A DNA stretch of 64,000 nucleotides from Clostridium neonatale (GCF_001458595.1 NZ_LN890326.1:148753-212752); one strand, 5' to 3'. Shown: positions 9,609-18,795, numbered from the stretch's first letter. Numbers and translations: made by a program. The notes: generated from the sequence alone by a model not told the origin.

Positions 9609-11031
9609 CCTGATTCATCATCATCGGATCAGCTAATTTCACTTCAGTACCAACTGTATATGATGTAGGATCATTTACAACAATTAAATTATCTTTTATT
9701 TTATCTCCTGATATTTCTATATTTACATCCGACTCCATTCCTGTGATTACTGGAATTTCCTTAACTATATATTTATCCTTATCAGTTTGTTCTAGAATAT
9801 ATATACTTTGTCCATTTTCTCCATCTACAATGCAATCAAATGGCACTGTATAAATATTATTAGATTCTTCTACAACTATTTTAGTTCTAGCATTCATACC
9901 AATCTTAATCTTATTATCTGGATTTTTCAATTTTATTTTGGCTTTAAATGCTGAACTAGTACTACTAGAATTTGATCCAGAATTTGACTCTGATGTAGAA
10001 ATCTCTTTTTCTGCAGTATCAGTGACACTTGCAACTTCACCATCTACAAATGCTTCATCCTCCATAGCATCAGTCCTTATTTCAACTCGTTGTCCTGCCT
10101 TTACATCTAATATGTCTACCTCTTTAATAGGAACCTCTATATATACATCATCTAAATTCTCAATTACAAATAATGTTCCATTTGCAGCTTCTCCTTCTTT
10201 GGCATTAACACCTGTAATCGTTCCACTAACAGAGGCTCTTATTTGACAATTTTTCAAATCTTCTTGCTTATCTTTTAAAGCCGATTTTTTACTATTATCA
10301 TTAGCTTTGATTTTAGCTGACTCGTAATCTTCTTTTGCAGTTTGAAGTTTATCTTTCGCATCTGTTTTAGCATTTTCCAAACCAATCACAGCTTCATCAT
10401 ATGCCATTTTTGCTGCATTAAGATCTGTTTCTGATTTTTTAAATACTTGCTCTGAAACTTCTCCGTAATTAAATAACTCTTTATTATATTCATAATTGCT
10501 TTGCGCTTCTTCCAATGCAACCTTCTTTTCATTCAAAGTTGATTTTGCTGTATTTACTTCACTATTCATATCATTTTGTTCTTTATATAGCGTATTTTCA
10601 TACACTCTCTTTTTACTTTGTAAATCTAGATCTGAAGACTGATCATCCTGCTCTATACTCTCAGTTTCCTCTTTAATCTGTCTTTCAAGTTTTTCACTAT
10701 CAATTACCGCTAAAACATCGCCTGCTTTAACTTTATCTCCTACCTTAACATTTACTTGTTTAATATTACCTTCAACTTTTGAATATATATTAGTTACCTT
10801 TTCACTTTCAACAGTACCTGTTGCATCTATACTGTTTACTATTTGTGACTTTGCTAAAGTAGTGTAATTTGAAATAATAATATCCTTAGGTATTAAGAAG
10901 GTTTTTGCTACAAATCCAATTATTATAAGTACTATTACTCCTAATACTATAAACTTCTTTTTTATTTTAAACTTTTTTATGTGTATATTTTTAGGCTTTA
11001 GCTTACTCAAATCTGGCTTAGTTAACTTCAT
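9589..11031 (-). CDS. MacA/HlyD-family adaptor of the ABC exporter
   Basis: The 480-residue protein has a basic cytoplasmic start rich in Lys and Pro, one membrane anchor (FIVLGVIVLIIIGFVAKTFL, about residues 28-47), and a half-lipoyl segment (IKQVNVKVGDKVKAGDVLAV). A charged coiled-coil hairpin of roughly 120 residues follows, then the second lipoyl half (ASVSGTITGVNAKEGEAANG) and a beta-barrel domain with a Ser-rich insertion (SESNSGSNSSSTSSAF). It differs from the RND adaptor in this window by being membrane-anchored rather than a lipoprotein. It should bridge the MacB-like permease to the TolC-like protein encoded just upstream. Confidence 0.88.
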   Translation of the reverse strand: MKLTKPDLSKLKPKNIHIKKFKIKKKFIVLGVIVLIIIGFVAKTFLIPKDIIISNYTTLAKSQIVNSIDATGTVESEKVTNIYSKVEGNIKQVNVKVGDKVKAGDVLAVIDSEKLERQIKEETESIEQDDQSSDLDLQSKKRVYENTLYKEQNDMNSEVNTAKSTLNEKKVALEEAQSNYEYNKELFNYGEVSEQVFKKSETDLNAAKMAYDEAVIGLENAKTDAKDKLQTAKEDYESAKIKANDNSKKSALKDKQEDLKNCQIRASVSGTITGVNAKEGEAANGTLFVIENLDDVYIEVPIKEVDILDVKAGQRVEIRTDAMEDEAFVDGEVASVTDTAEKEISTSESNSGSNSSSTSSAFKAKIKLKNPDNKIKIGMNARTKIVVEESNNIYTVPFDCIVDGENGQSIYILEQTDKDKYIVKEIPVITGMESDVNIEISGDKIKDNLIVVNDPTSYTVGTEVKLADPMMMNQGGEVVE

Positions 11032-11045
11032 TTTTTTCTTCCTTT

Positions 11046-12167
11046 CTAAATCAAGTATCCATCTTTCATTTGCATATATTTAAAGTAGTTTACATATAAG
11101 GTATTTTTTTCTTTTATATATTCTGATTTTTGATTTATTAATTGTATATATGCTTCCTCACATTCTTTGTTAGATATATAACCATGATTTAATTTTACCT
11201 TCTTAATATTGAAAGCATTTTCTTTATCAGTTAACTTATTCATGCTATTTTTTATACTATTATAAGAATTCATTAGATTATTATAATTATCTTGAAAAGT
11301 TAAACGTAAATCACTTTTTCCTTTTGTCAATTCCAATTCTGCATTATCTATTTCATAGTCATCACTATCATCATTGTCTTCAACTTGATCCAGCTCTATC
11401 TTTTTAATTTTTATGTTACTATTATTGTTAATCACTTGATTAAAATCTTCTTCAAAGTCTATATTGGCAATTTTACTAATATCAAAATCTAAATTTTCAT
11501 TTACAGTTATATTTTCATCATCTATTCCTAAGGCACTTTTTAATTCCTTTAAACTCATTTCTTCATCTGTTATTGATTTATTATACGTATTTTCTATATC
11601 TATAAAATCTACAGTATTAGTCAAGTACTCATTTCTTGAGATATATCCCATGTCGTACTTAGCTTTATTAATGTTATTTTTATCTTTATTGTAATTTACT
11701 TCTTCTTCTTTTATATCTTTAAGAGATTTATTATATAAATAATCTATATATTTTTGTTGAGCAGTTGTAACTAAATCTCTAACTTTATTTTGATATGTAA
11801 TTCTAGCAATCTTTAAATCATCTTTTTTCTTATCATATTCCTTTTCTAAATTAGATAATTCTGCTTTATTTTGATCTCTTTCTTCTATTTTTTTATTTTT
11901 ACTTTCCTCATCAAGATCATTTGTAATAGAATTATTTAAGCTAGTTATCTTTTTTTGCACCTTACTTATATCTTTATCCAAATCATCATAATATTGTATT
12001 TTACTTTCAAGAGAATTCTTTGCAATTTTTAATTCGATGTTGTTGTCTATTACAATCTCATCAATATTATCAATAGAAACAATAATCCCCTTTTCACTTG
12101 CTGAAGCCGGAATTATATTGATTATAAGTAATAGCATACATATAAATGATGAAATTTTCAGTTTCAT
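11046..12167 (-). CDS. TolC-family exported coiled-coil protein
   Basis: The 373-residue protein has a signal peptide (KLKISSFICMLLLIINIIPASAS) and an almost wholly helical, Lys/Asn/Asp-rich body. Two regions resemble TolC hairpins: NKAKYDMGYISRNEYLTNTV and KKVKLNHGYISNKECEEAYI, which share the G-Y-I-S-x-(N/K)-E pattern. That internal duplication is the hallmark of the TolC/OEP repeat. It is the first gene of the second export operon, 14 bp before the adaptor. Sequence divergence from the TolC-like protein at 1098-2351 is high, so the two systems were probably acquired or evolved independently. The role as an extracytoplasmic conduit in a monoderm is inferred. Confidence 0.65.
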   Translation of the reverse strand: MKLKISSFICMLLLIINIIPASASEKGIIVSIDNIDEIVIDNNIELKIAKNSLESKIQYYDDLDKDISKVQKKITSLNNSITNDLDEESKNKKIEERDQNKAELSNLEKEYDKKKDDLKIARITYQNKVRDLVTTAQQKYIDYLYNKSLKDIKEEEVNYNKDKNNINKAKYDMGYISRNEYLTNTVDFIDIENTYNKSITDEEMSLKELKSALGIDDENITVNENLDFDISKIANIDFEEDFNQVINNNSNIKIKKIELDQVEDNDDSDDYEIDNAELELTKGKSDLRLTFQDNYNNLMNSYNSIKNSMNKLTDKENAFNIKKVKLNHGYISNKECEEAYIQLINQKSEYIKEKNTLYVNYFKYMQMKDGYLI

Positions 12168-12354
12168 GGTAATCTCCCCCTAATTATGTATTACATTTAA
12201 TTTTTTGCATAATTTTATGCAATATATTCATGGCTTTATTGTACCATTTACTAGCAATGTTTTCCCTTAAAGAATTATTAAATTTTTCATAAATATAAAG
12301 AAAAAAATCTTTAGAATTGTAATGTACCTATTCTAAAGATTTTTTAATATAAAA

Positions 12355-13359
12355 TCATTCTCTAAATGATTCTCTATATATGATTTTCGACTCTACTATG
12401 TAATGATTAATTTTCCTTTGATTATCTTCTAAATAATCAATTAATATTTTAGATGCATAATATCCAAGCTCATGAGAATTTATATCTACTGATGATAATT
12501 TAGGAGTTTGAAACTCTGCCAATGGACTATTATTAAAGCCTATAATTGAAATGTCTGTAATGTTTTTTTCTTTAAATACATTTAATACCCCAAATGCTAA
12601 GACATCATCTTCAACTATTATTGCTGTAGGATGACTATTTTCTAATAATATATCAGCTGCTTTAGCGCCATCTTTTTCATTGAAATCAGGCATCATTATA
12701 ATATTTTTATCTTCTATTGGGATTCTATTCATTTCACATGCCACTTTAAATCCATATAGTCTGTCCCTTGTAACGTTCCATTCTTCTCTCGCTCCAATAA
12801 AACTTATGTCTCTATGCCCCTTTTTATATAATTCTCCTACTAGGTTATAAGTGGTTTGAAAATTATCATTATCAACCCATAACATTCCATCAGCTTCCTC
12901 TGGTCTTCCGATTACAACAAAAGGAAAATCCATCTGCTGAAGGTATTTAATACTTTTATCCTCTGGTCTAGCACGAAGTAAACATACACCATCTACCAAG
13001 TTGCTGGTTATAAAGTTATTTATATTATCATACTCACTTTTTTCATCTTCACTAAATGCATAAGTTATATAGTACTTCTTCTTTTGAGCATATTCACTCA
13101 TGCCTTTCATAGCTTGAATAAAAAATGGATTTGTAATTAAATCTTGATCTTCGTTAGGTAGAACTACACCAATAATCCTACTTTTATTATTTGCCAAACT
13201 TCTAGCTATAGCATTTGGTTTGTATTTTAATCTATTAATAACCTCTCTTACTTTTTCCTTAGTCTTATCACTAATTTGTGGACTATCAGATATAACTCTC
13301 GATACCGTTGAGGGAGAAACATTTGCTTCTTTAGCAACTTCCTTGATTGTAACCTTCAT
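12355..13359 (-). CDS. LacI-family transcriptional regulator of the maltodextrin genes
   Basis: The 334-residue protein has an N-terminal LacI helix-turn-helix and hinge (TIKEVAKEANVSPSTVSRVI, then AIARSLANNKSRIIGVVLP) followed by a periplasmic-binding-protein-like effector domain to the end. It is transcribed in the same direction as the glucanotransferase and ABC importer upstream, and fits a MalR-type role in sensing maltose or maltodextrin. Three LacI-type palindromes in the window (15221-15232, 18667-18678, 18784-18795) sit before malQ and the binding-protein gene and are its likely targets. A CcpA-like role is less likely, because the effector domain lacks obvious HPr-contact motifs and the gene lies in the mal cluster. 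The ligand is inferred from context. Confidence 0.85.
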   Translation of the reverse strand: MKVTIKEVAKEANVSPSTVSRVISDSPQISDKTKEKVREVINRLKYKPNAIARSLANNKSRIIGVVLPNEDQDLITNPFFIQAMKGMSEYAQKKKYYITYAFSEDEKSEYDNINNFITSNLVDGVCLLRARPEDKSIKYLQQMDFPFVVIGRPEEADGMLWVDNDNFQTTYNLVGELYKKGHRDISFIGAREEWNVTRDRLYGFKVACEMNRIPIEDKNIIMMPDFNEKDGAKAADILLENSHPTAIIVEDDVLAFGVLNVFKEKNITDISIIGFNNSPLAEFQTPKLSSVDINSHELGYYASKILIDYLEDNQRKINHYIVESKIIYRESFRE

Positions 13360-13471
13360 ACACTTACCTCCTAATTTTATTTATTCTAGCCCTCAAGTTT
13401 GATTATAAATATTATAAAGCTACAAATTATTTAAATTCAATATAAATATTTTTAAATACTATAATACATAA

Positions 13472-13627
13472 AGAAAGACTATCATTTATCATTTTACTTA
13501 ATATTGTTAAATGCATCCAATTATACAATAAATATATATTATATTCTATAATACAATTGATATATTGTATATAAATATATTAGATAACTAATAAAGTAAA
13601 TGAGATCCCATGATAGTCTTTTTTTAA
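13472..13627 (+). ncRNA. Long inverted repeat, candidate small RNA with terminator
   Basis: In the lacI-malQ gap, AAAGACTATCAT near 13473 pairs with ATGATAGTCTTT ending near 13622. The pairing continues imperfectly inward (ATTTTACTT with AAGTAAATGA). On the plus strand the right arm is followed directly by TTTTTTT, as in an intrinsic terminator. The roughly 90-nt inner part has a smaller palindrome around ATACAATTGATATATTGTAT. A weak plus-strand -10 (TATAAT, about 13460) with a poor -35 precedes it. It could be a plus-strand RNA antisense to nothing, or a structured spacer; neither is proven. Confidence 0.3.
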
Positions 13628-13654
13628 TACATCATTTATAGAAGTCATATTTAA

Positions 13655-15160
13655 TTATAATTGTTTGTCTTCTTCTACATATCTTCCATAAATCTTTGTC
13701 ATTTCTTTCATTCTTTTAGCTAATTTATTATCATAAGCCCTAGCTTTCATTCTCCAACGCCAATTTATACCTAGTGTAGATGGTAAATTCATTCTAGCAG
13801 AATTGCCTAAATCCAAGAAATCCTGCATTTGTGCTATAGCTATATCTGCAACGCTACTCCAAGCACTTCTAATAAATCCCCATGAATATCCTTCTTCTTC
13901 TGTCAACTTTAAATACTCAATTGCTTTTTCAACATGCTCTTTTTCTCCTGTTTTCTCCATCCATCCTCTTACAGTATCATTATCATGTGTTCCAGTATAT
14001 ACTATAAAATTCTTATCATAATTATGTGGAAGAAATGGATTATTATAATCACTATCAAAGGCAAAAGTTAATATCTTCATTCCAGGATATCCAGTATCAT
14101 TTCTTAATTTTATTGTTTCTTCTGTTAATGTCCCTAAATCTTCAGCAATAATATTTACATCCCCCAATGCATCTTTAATTGCATTAAATACTTTTATACC
14201 GGGGCCTTTTACCCACTCACCATTTTCAGCAGTTTTATCACCATATGGAATTGACCAATATGATTCAAATCCTTTAAAATGATCTATTCTTAAAACATCA
14301 TATATTTTGAAACTTTGTCTTATACGATCAATCCACCATCTATAGTGGTCCTTCTCCATATGATTCCAATCATATATAGGATTTCCCCACAATTGACCTG
14401 TTGCTGAAAATATATCTGGTGGACATCCGGCAACTTTTAATGGTCTTAAAGTTTCCTTGTCCAACATAAACGCATCTGGGTTTGCCCAAACATCTGCGCT
14501 ATCCTCTGCTACATATATTGGCATATCTCCAATTATCTCAATTCCTAATTCATTTAAATATGTTTTTAATTTTGTCCATTGCTTAAAAAATTCAAACTGC
14601 AAGAATTTCCAATAACTAATATCATCTTTTAGCTCTTCTTTATATTTAAACATAGCTTCTGGCTTTCTTAATCTTATATCCTCATCCCATGTCTGCCAGC
14701 TTCTTAGGTCAAAACTATTCTTAACTGACATATATAATGCATAATCATCTAGCCATGCATCTTCTTCTTCTATAAACAGTTTCAATTCTTTAATGTCTTT
14801 TGATTTAGAATTTTCATATGCCTTTCTTAAGACTTTCATTTTATTTTGAAATATAATTCCGTAGTCTATATCTTCTTCATTACTTCCAAAATCAACTGAC
14901 TCATAGTCTTCTTTCTCTAAAAGTCCATCTTTTCTTAATAAATCAAAATCTATGAAATAAGGATTTCCTGCAAAAGCTGAAAAAGATTGGTATGGTGAAT
15001 CTCCAAAGCTAGTCGGACCTAAAGGTAGTATCTGCCAATACTTTTGTCCTGCTTCCTTAAGGAAATCTCCAAATTTATACGCTTCTTCACCAAATGTTCC
15101 TATTCCATATTTTCCTGGCAAAGAAGAGATATGCATTATAACACCACTACTTCTGTCCAT
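13655..15160 (-). CDS. malQ: 4-alpha-glucanotransferase (amylomaltase, GH77)
   Basis: The 501-residue protein is a standard bacterial amylomaltase. It moves alpha-1,4-glucan segments between maltodextrins in the cytoplasm and releases glucose. The GH77 catalytic segments are present: nucleophile Asp in YDVLRIDHFKGFESYW, acid/base Glu in NIIAEDLGTLTEET, and the transition-state Asp in TGTHDNDTVRGWMEK. The N-terminal HISSLPGKYGIGTFGEEAY and LPLGPTSFGDSPYQSFSAFA are family signatures. It lies 165 bp after the ABC importer genes, with a clear AGGAGG before ATG 15160. A LacI-type operator lies about 60 bp upstream, so it may be controlled both from the importer promoter and from its own. Confidence 0.97.
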   Translation of the reverse strand: MDRSSGVIMHISSLPGKYGIGTFGEEAYKFGDFLKEAGQKYWQILPLGPTSFGDSPYQSFSAFAGNPYFIDFDLLRKDGLLEKEDYESVDFGSNEEDIDYGIIFQNKMKVLRKAYENSKSKDIKELKLFIEEEDAWLDDYALYMSVKNSFDLRSWQTWDEDIRLRKPEAMFKYKEELKDDISYWKFLQFEFFKQWTKLKTYLNELGIEIIGDMPIYVAEDSADVWANPDAFMLDKETLRPLKVAGCPPDIFSATGQLWGNPIYDWNHMEKDHYRWWIDRIRQSFKIYDVLRIDHFKGFESYWSIPYGDKTAENGEWVKGPGIKVFNAIKDALGDVNIIAEDLGTLTEETIKLRNDTGYPGMKILTFAFDSDYNNPFLPHNYDKNFIVYTGTHDNDTVRGWMEKTGEKEHVEKAIEYLKLTEEEGYSWGFIRSAWSSVADIAIAQMQDFLDLGNSARMNLPSTLGINWRWRMKARAYDNKLAKRMKEMTKIYGRYVEEDKQL

Positions 15161-15220
15161 AAAAACCTCCTACAATAATTTAATATTAAAACTCTTACTA
15201 CTTTTAGGTTATAAATTCAC

Positions 15221-15232
15221 TCAATCGGTTGC
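15221..15232. promoter_or_regulatory. LacI-type operator candidate before malQ
   Basis: TCAATCGGTTGC followed by ATTATTAT closely matches the sites at 18667-18678 and 18784-18795 (shared core CAATCG(G/T)TTGC). It lies 61-72 bp upstream of the malQ start. Just to the right, an 11-bp inverted repeat (TGTAAATATAG near 15242 and CTATATTTACA near 15314) encloses most of the malG-malQ gap and may stabilise or cap the upstream transcript. Confidence 0.55.
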
Positions 15233-15325
15233 ATTATTATATGTAAATATAGAGCTTCACTAGATGTAAGTTTATATATTTTTATACACTTTCTTTCATA
15301 GAAACCCTATATTTACATTATACAC

Positions 15326-16225
15326 CTATTTTATTGATCCTTGTACTATTCCAGCAATTATTTGCTTTTGTACAAAGAAGTAGAAAATTATTATTGGGAT
15401 TATTGCCATTATCAATGCTGCCATTGCTAATTCCCATTGCTTTGAAAATGCTCCAAAGAAATTATTCATTGCAAGAGGTATTGTATTTATTTTTCCATTA
15501 ACAGTTAAGAAAGGTAAAAGGAAGTCATTCCATATCCAAATACTATTTAAAACTGCTACTGTAACTGTTGTTGATTTTAATAATGGAAAAACAATTTTTC
15601 TAAAAGTTTGGAATTTAGTACATCCATCTATTACTGCAGCTTCTTCAAGTTCTGCTGGTATACTTTTAATAAATCCATGATATAGGAATATACTCATACA
15701 ACATCCAAATCCTATATACATAAATATTAATCCATAGTGTGTTCCAATCATACTTATGGAACCGAACCTAAATTTTCCCATCCATTGTACAAGTGGTATC
15801 ATTACAGCTTGGAATGGTACTATCATACCTGCTGTAAATATATAAAATACAACCTTGCTCTTTGTAGTCCTATCTCTCACAAGAACCCATGCAGCCATTG
15901 CTGAGAATACTATTATTAATATTACACTAAATACTGTTATTATCATAGAGTTAGCAAATGAGCTAATAAAGTCCATTCTATCTATGGCTGTAGCATAATT
16001 ACTAAAATTCCAATTTGCAGGCAACCCTGTTGTATTAGCAAATATCTCTCTTCTTGTCTTAAATGAATTTATAAACATTAAGTAAAAAGGAGTCATATAT
16101 AGTATTAATAGTACCCATGAAAAAACTTCTAATAATTTTAGCTTTCCAGTATAACTATCTAATGTCTTTAATTTTTTATTCTTTTTATTTTCTACAGAAG
16201 TTTCTAATGTCTTATTTGCTTCCAT
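15326..16225 (-). CDS. Maltodextrin-type ABC importer permease, MalG-like
   Basis: The 299-residue membrane protein has six predicted segments and the cytoplasmic EAA loop (EEAAVIDGCTKFQTFRKIVF) that docks on the ATPase, plus the C-terminal QKQIIAGIVQGSIK typical of MalG. It belongs to the carbohydrate uptake transporter 1 family. Its ATG overlaps the stop of the MalF-like gene by one base (TAATG), indicating translational coupling. No ATPase gene is present; in Gram-positive bacteria a shared MsmX-type ATPase encoded elsewhere usually energises such importers. Maltodextrin specificity rests on the malQ and lacI neighbours. Confidence 0.92.
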   Translation of the reverse strand: MEANKTLETSVENKKNKKLKTLDSYTGKLKLLEVFSWVLLILYMTPFYLMFINSFKTRREIFANTTGLPANWNFSNYATAIDRMDFISSFANSMIITVFSVILIIVFSAMAAWVLVRDRTTKSKVVFYIFTAGMIVPFQAVMIPLVQWMGKFRFGSISMIGTHYGLIFMYIGFGCCMSIFLYHGFIKSIPAELEEAAVIDGCTKFQTFRKIVFPLLKSTTVTVAVLNSIWIWNDFLLPFLTVNGKINTIPLAMNNFFGAFSKQWELAMAALIMAIIPIIIFYFFVQKQIIAGIVQGSIK

Positions 16226-17091
16226 TATGCTTCAACCTCCTTCTTCTTATTGAAATAAACTTGTGTCAACGAAATACATGCAACAATTAAGAAGAATATT
16301 ATAGCTTTAGCTTGGCCAAATCCCATGTTGTTTACAACAAATGCTTCTCTATATATATTTAACGCCATCATTTCTGTCGCTTTTCCTGAACTTAATGAGA
16401 AGTTTAAATCAAACATCTTAAATGATTGTGATAATGTTAGGAATAAACATACTGTTATTCCTTGTCTAACCATTGGTATTGTTACATTATTAAATGTCTG
16501 CCATCCATTAGCTCCATCTATATGTGCTGCTTCTATTAAATCTTTAGGTACATTTTCTAATGCTGATACATATATAACCATAATATATCCGGCATATTGC
16601 CATGTTGAAACAAATATCATTGCAAATACTGCTGTTCCTGTATTCTGAAGCATTGAAGTTGAAAGTACTGTACTTCCTAATGTCTTACCTAAATTCACAA
16701 ATACTGAGTTAAACATGAATTGCCATATAAATCCTAAAATCAATCCACCTATTAAGTTTGGCATAAAGAAACCAGTTCTTAAGAAATTTTTTGTTTTTAA
16801 ATTTCTTGTAACCGCATATGCTAAACCAAATCCAACTAGGTTAATTACTATGACACTTATGAATGTATAAACAATTGAAACCTTAAATGAATATATGAAT
16901 TGTGCATCAGTGAAAATACTTGCATAATTTTTTAATCCCACAAAATCATATTTCGGATTAGCGCCATTCCAATTTGTGAATGTATAATATATACCAATTA
17001 TAAACGGGATTATTACTACCATTGTAAAAGCGAATAGACAAGGACCTATGAATATCCAAAAATCCCTACTATCTCTTGTTTTCTTAGTCAT
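16225..17091 (-). CDS. Maltodextrin-type ABC importer permease, MalF-like
   Basis: The 288-residue protein has six membrane segments and the EAA loop LIEAAHIDGANGWQTFNNVT. It is much shorter than enteric MalF because it lacks the large periplasmic P2 loop; that is usual for Gram-positive sugar permeases. It begins at ATG 17091 behind AAAGGAG. It follows the binding-protein gene after a gap containing a strong hairpin (17181-17217) and is coupled to the MalG-like gene. Together the two should form the membrane channel for maltose or maltodextrins. Confidence 0.92.
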   Translation of the reverse strand: MTKKTRDSRDFWIFIGPCLFAFTMVVIIPFIIGIYYTFTNWNGANPKYDFVGLKNYASIFTDAQFIYSFKVSIVYTFISVIVINLVGFGLAYAVTRNLKTKNFLRTGFFMPNLIGGLILGFIWQFMFNSVFVNLGKTLGSTVLSTSMLQNTGTAVFAMIFVSTWQYAGYIMVIYVSALENVPKDLIEAAHIDGANGWQTFNNVTIPMVRQGITVCLFLTLSQSFKMFDLNFSLSSGKATEMMALNIYREAFVVNNMGFGQAKAIIFFLIVACISLTQVYFNKKKEVEA

Positions 17092-17180
17092 ATCTATACT
17101 CCTTTCCTAACTACATTTAATACATACCCAAAACAATCTTACTAACATAATTTCTTTATACCACTTAATATTAATTGTTT

Positions 17181-17217
17181 AATATATAAGGGAATCATAT
17201 ATGTTCCCTTATATATT
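17181..17217. terminator. Hairpin between binding-protein and permease genes
   Basis: The hairpin has perfect 14-bp arms (17181-17194, 17204-17217; core TAAGGGAA/TTCCCTTA) with a 9-nt loop. It lies within the operon without a long T-run, so it likely stops or protects part of the transcript and gives more binding protein than permease. Confidence 0.65.
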
Positions 17218-17237
17218 TTAATTTCTATATTATTAAA

Positions 17238-18563
17238 TTATTTACTTACTGGAGTAGCAGCTTGAATATCTTCTAACATTTGTTTCTTAGCAGCATCTCC
17301 CATATCTGTCTTTATAAATTTAGAGAATACTGGTCCTATATTATTCATAGAGAATCCATCTGGGAAGTTTGTAAATGTCCAAGGAAGAGTCTTTCCTGCT
17401 TTATTGAATTCACTAATTGATTTGTTTAACGCATTATCACTTTCTACAGCAAAGTTTGTAAATGCTGGAATCATATCCATATTCTTAACTATAGCTTCTT
17501 GACCTTCTTTACTTTCAACCATCCAAGTTAAGAAAGCTTTAGCTTCAGCATTAACTTTTGAATCCTTGTTAACAACCCAATACATAGGAACACCTACTGG
17601 AATACAAGAACTCTTTTCACTATCATCAATACTCATTGGTATGAATCCCATATCAAATTCAGCACCCTCAGTTAATTTCTTTAAATCTCCTGCTGTCCAG
17701 TTACCTTGTTGCATAAATGCTGTTTTTCCTAATGCAAAATTACCAACTTGAGTACTATAATCAATAGTTTCTAATTTTTCTTTTCCACCATATTTACACA
17801 TTAATTCAACTAAGTTCATCCAGTCATTAAATTGTTTATTGTTAACTACATCTGCTTTACCAGCAAAATAATCATCAGCAAATTTTTCTGGGTCATCTTG
17901 CATTGCAAATGGAATGTTAAATGTATGGTTACCAGTTACCCAAGTTTCCTTTGTAGTATAAGAGAATACGTCATCAATACCTAAATCAGCTTTTTTACTG
18001 TCTAGCTTTTCTACAGCTTCTTTTAATTTTGTGAAGCTAGTTATTGATGCAGGATCAATTCCTGCCTTGTCCAAAATTGATTTATTATACATTAAGCCAT
18101 AACCTTCAGTTGCAGCTGGCATACCATAAACTTTTCCGTCTACAGTTACAGTATCAAGAGTTCCATTAACTGCATTCTTAATCCAGCTTTCATTGCTTAA
18201 ATCGTCAATTTTATGTTTCCAAACCTCATAATCTCCAGCCCCTTGAATCATAAAGATATCTGGTTCTGTACCTTTTGCAAATTCTGCCTTTAATGATGCA
18301 CCATAATCAGCACCACCACCAACTGATGTTATTTCAACTTTAACTCCAGTTTCTTCTTCATATTTTTTAGCTAATTCTTGAAGTGCATCATTAATTTCAA
18401 CTTTTAATTGGAATACTCTTACTACTTTTCCGTCACCACTTTTTGCTGTATCTCCACCTGCACTTGATTTTGAAGAATCTGCTGTTCCTCCACCACATCC
18501 TACAATAGTTCCACATGCTAATGTAGTTGCTAAAATTGTTGCTAATAATTTTTTCATTTTCAT
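17238..18563 (-). CDS. Maltodextrin-type ABC importer substrate-binding lipoprotein
   Basis: The 441-residue protein begins MKMKKLLATILATTLACG and has a lipobox ending in VGCGGG, followed by a Ser/Gly/Asp linker and a family 1 solute-binding domain (VDGKVYGMPAATEGYGLMYN; AFLTWMVESKEGQEAIVKN). I set the start at ATG 18563 because AGGGGT lies just upstream; the frame is open 14 codons further but without a ribosome site. It should capture maltose or maltodextrins outside the membrane for the MalFG-like permease. The promoter at 18643-18670 overlaps a LacI-type operator, so expression is probably induced by maltodextrin. Confidence 0.93.
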   Translation of the reverse strand: MKMKKLLATILATTLACGTIVGCGGGTADSSKSSAGGDTAKSGDGKVVRVFQLKVEINDALQELAKKYEEETGVKVEITSVGGGADYGASLKAEFAKGTEPDIFMIQGAGDYEVWKHKIDDLSNESWIKNAVNGTLDTVTVDGKVYGMPAATEGYGLMYNKSILDKAGIDPASITSFTKLKEAVEKLDSKKADLGIDDVFSYTTKETWVTGNHTFNIPFAMQDDPEKFADDYFAGKADVVNNKQFNDWMNLVELMCKYGGKEKLETIDYSTQVGNFALGKTAFMQQGNWTAGDLKKLTEGAEFDMGFIPMSIDDSEKSSCIPVGVPMYWVVNKDSKVNAEAKAFLTWMVESKEGQEAIVKNMDMIPAFTNFAVESDNALNKSISEFNKAGKTLPWTFTNFPDGFSMNNIGPVFSKFIKTDMGDAAKKQMLEDIQAATPVSK

Positions 18564-18642
18564 ATAAAATACCCCTCCATTTAAATTATTATTTATTAAA
18601 GTCAAAGGTTCTATAAATTTATTTATATTATCTATATGGTTA

Positions 18643-18678
18643 AATATAGATTAATATTCAATTTAAACAATCGTTTGC
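18643..18678 (-). promoter_or_regulatory. Promoter of the maltodextrin importer with overlapping operator
   Basis: On the minus strand, TTGTTT (18670-18665) and TATATT (18648-18643) form -35 and -10 boxes with a 16-bp spacer. The palindrome ACAATCGTTTGC (18667-18678) overlaps the -35, as expected for repression. A further TATT-rich segment separates it from the second operator at 18784-18795. Confidence 0.6.
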
Positions 18679-18783
18679 ATTATTATCGAAAATTATTCAA
18701 GTCATTTGTTATAATATGTATCATATCTAATATAAGTAAACTTTTTCAATGAATAATATATGAATGCTTATGCTTTACTTTTT

Positions 18784-18795
18784 GCAATCGGTTGC
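18784..18795. promoter_or_regulatory. Second LacI-type operator upstream of the importer
   Basis: GCAATCGGTTGC is the most symmetrical of the three sites in this cluster. It lies about 110 bp upstream of the -35, a distance that would allow a DNA loop with the promoter-proximal site. Confidence 0.5.

Noticed and set aside
1098..12167. Gram-negative or diderm origin because of TolC-like proteins
   Set aside because: There is no lipopolysaccharide, porin or Lol gene in the window, and the rest is typical of monoderm clostridia; TolC-family proteins also occur in Firmicutes.
12355..13359. CcpA
   Set aside because: It is a LacI-family protein of the right size, but it sits in the mal cluster and matching operators occur at mal promoters; nothing points to global control.
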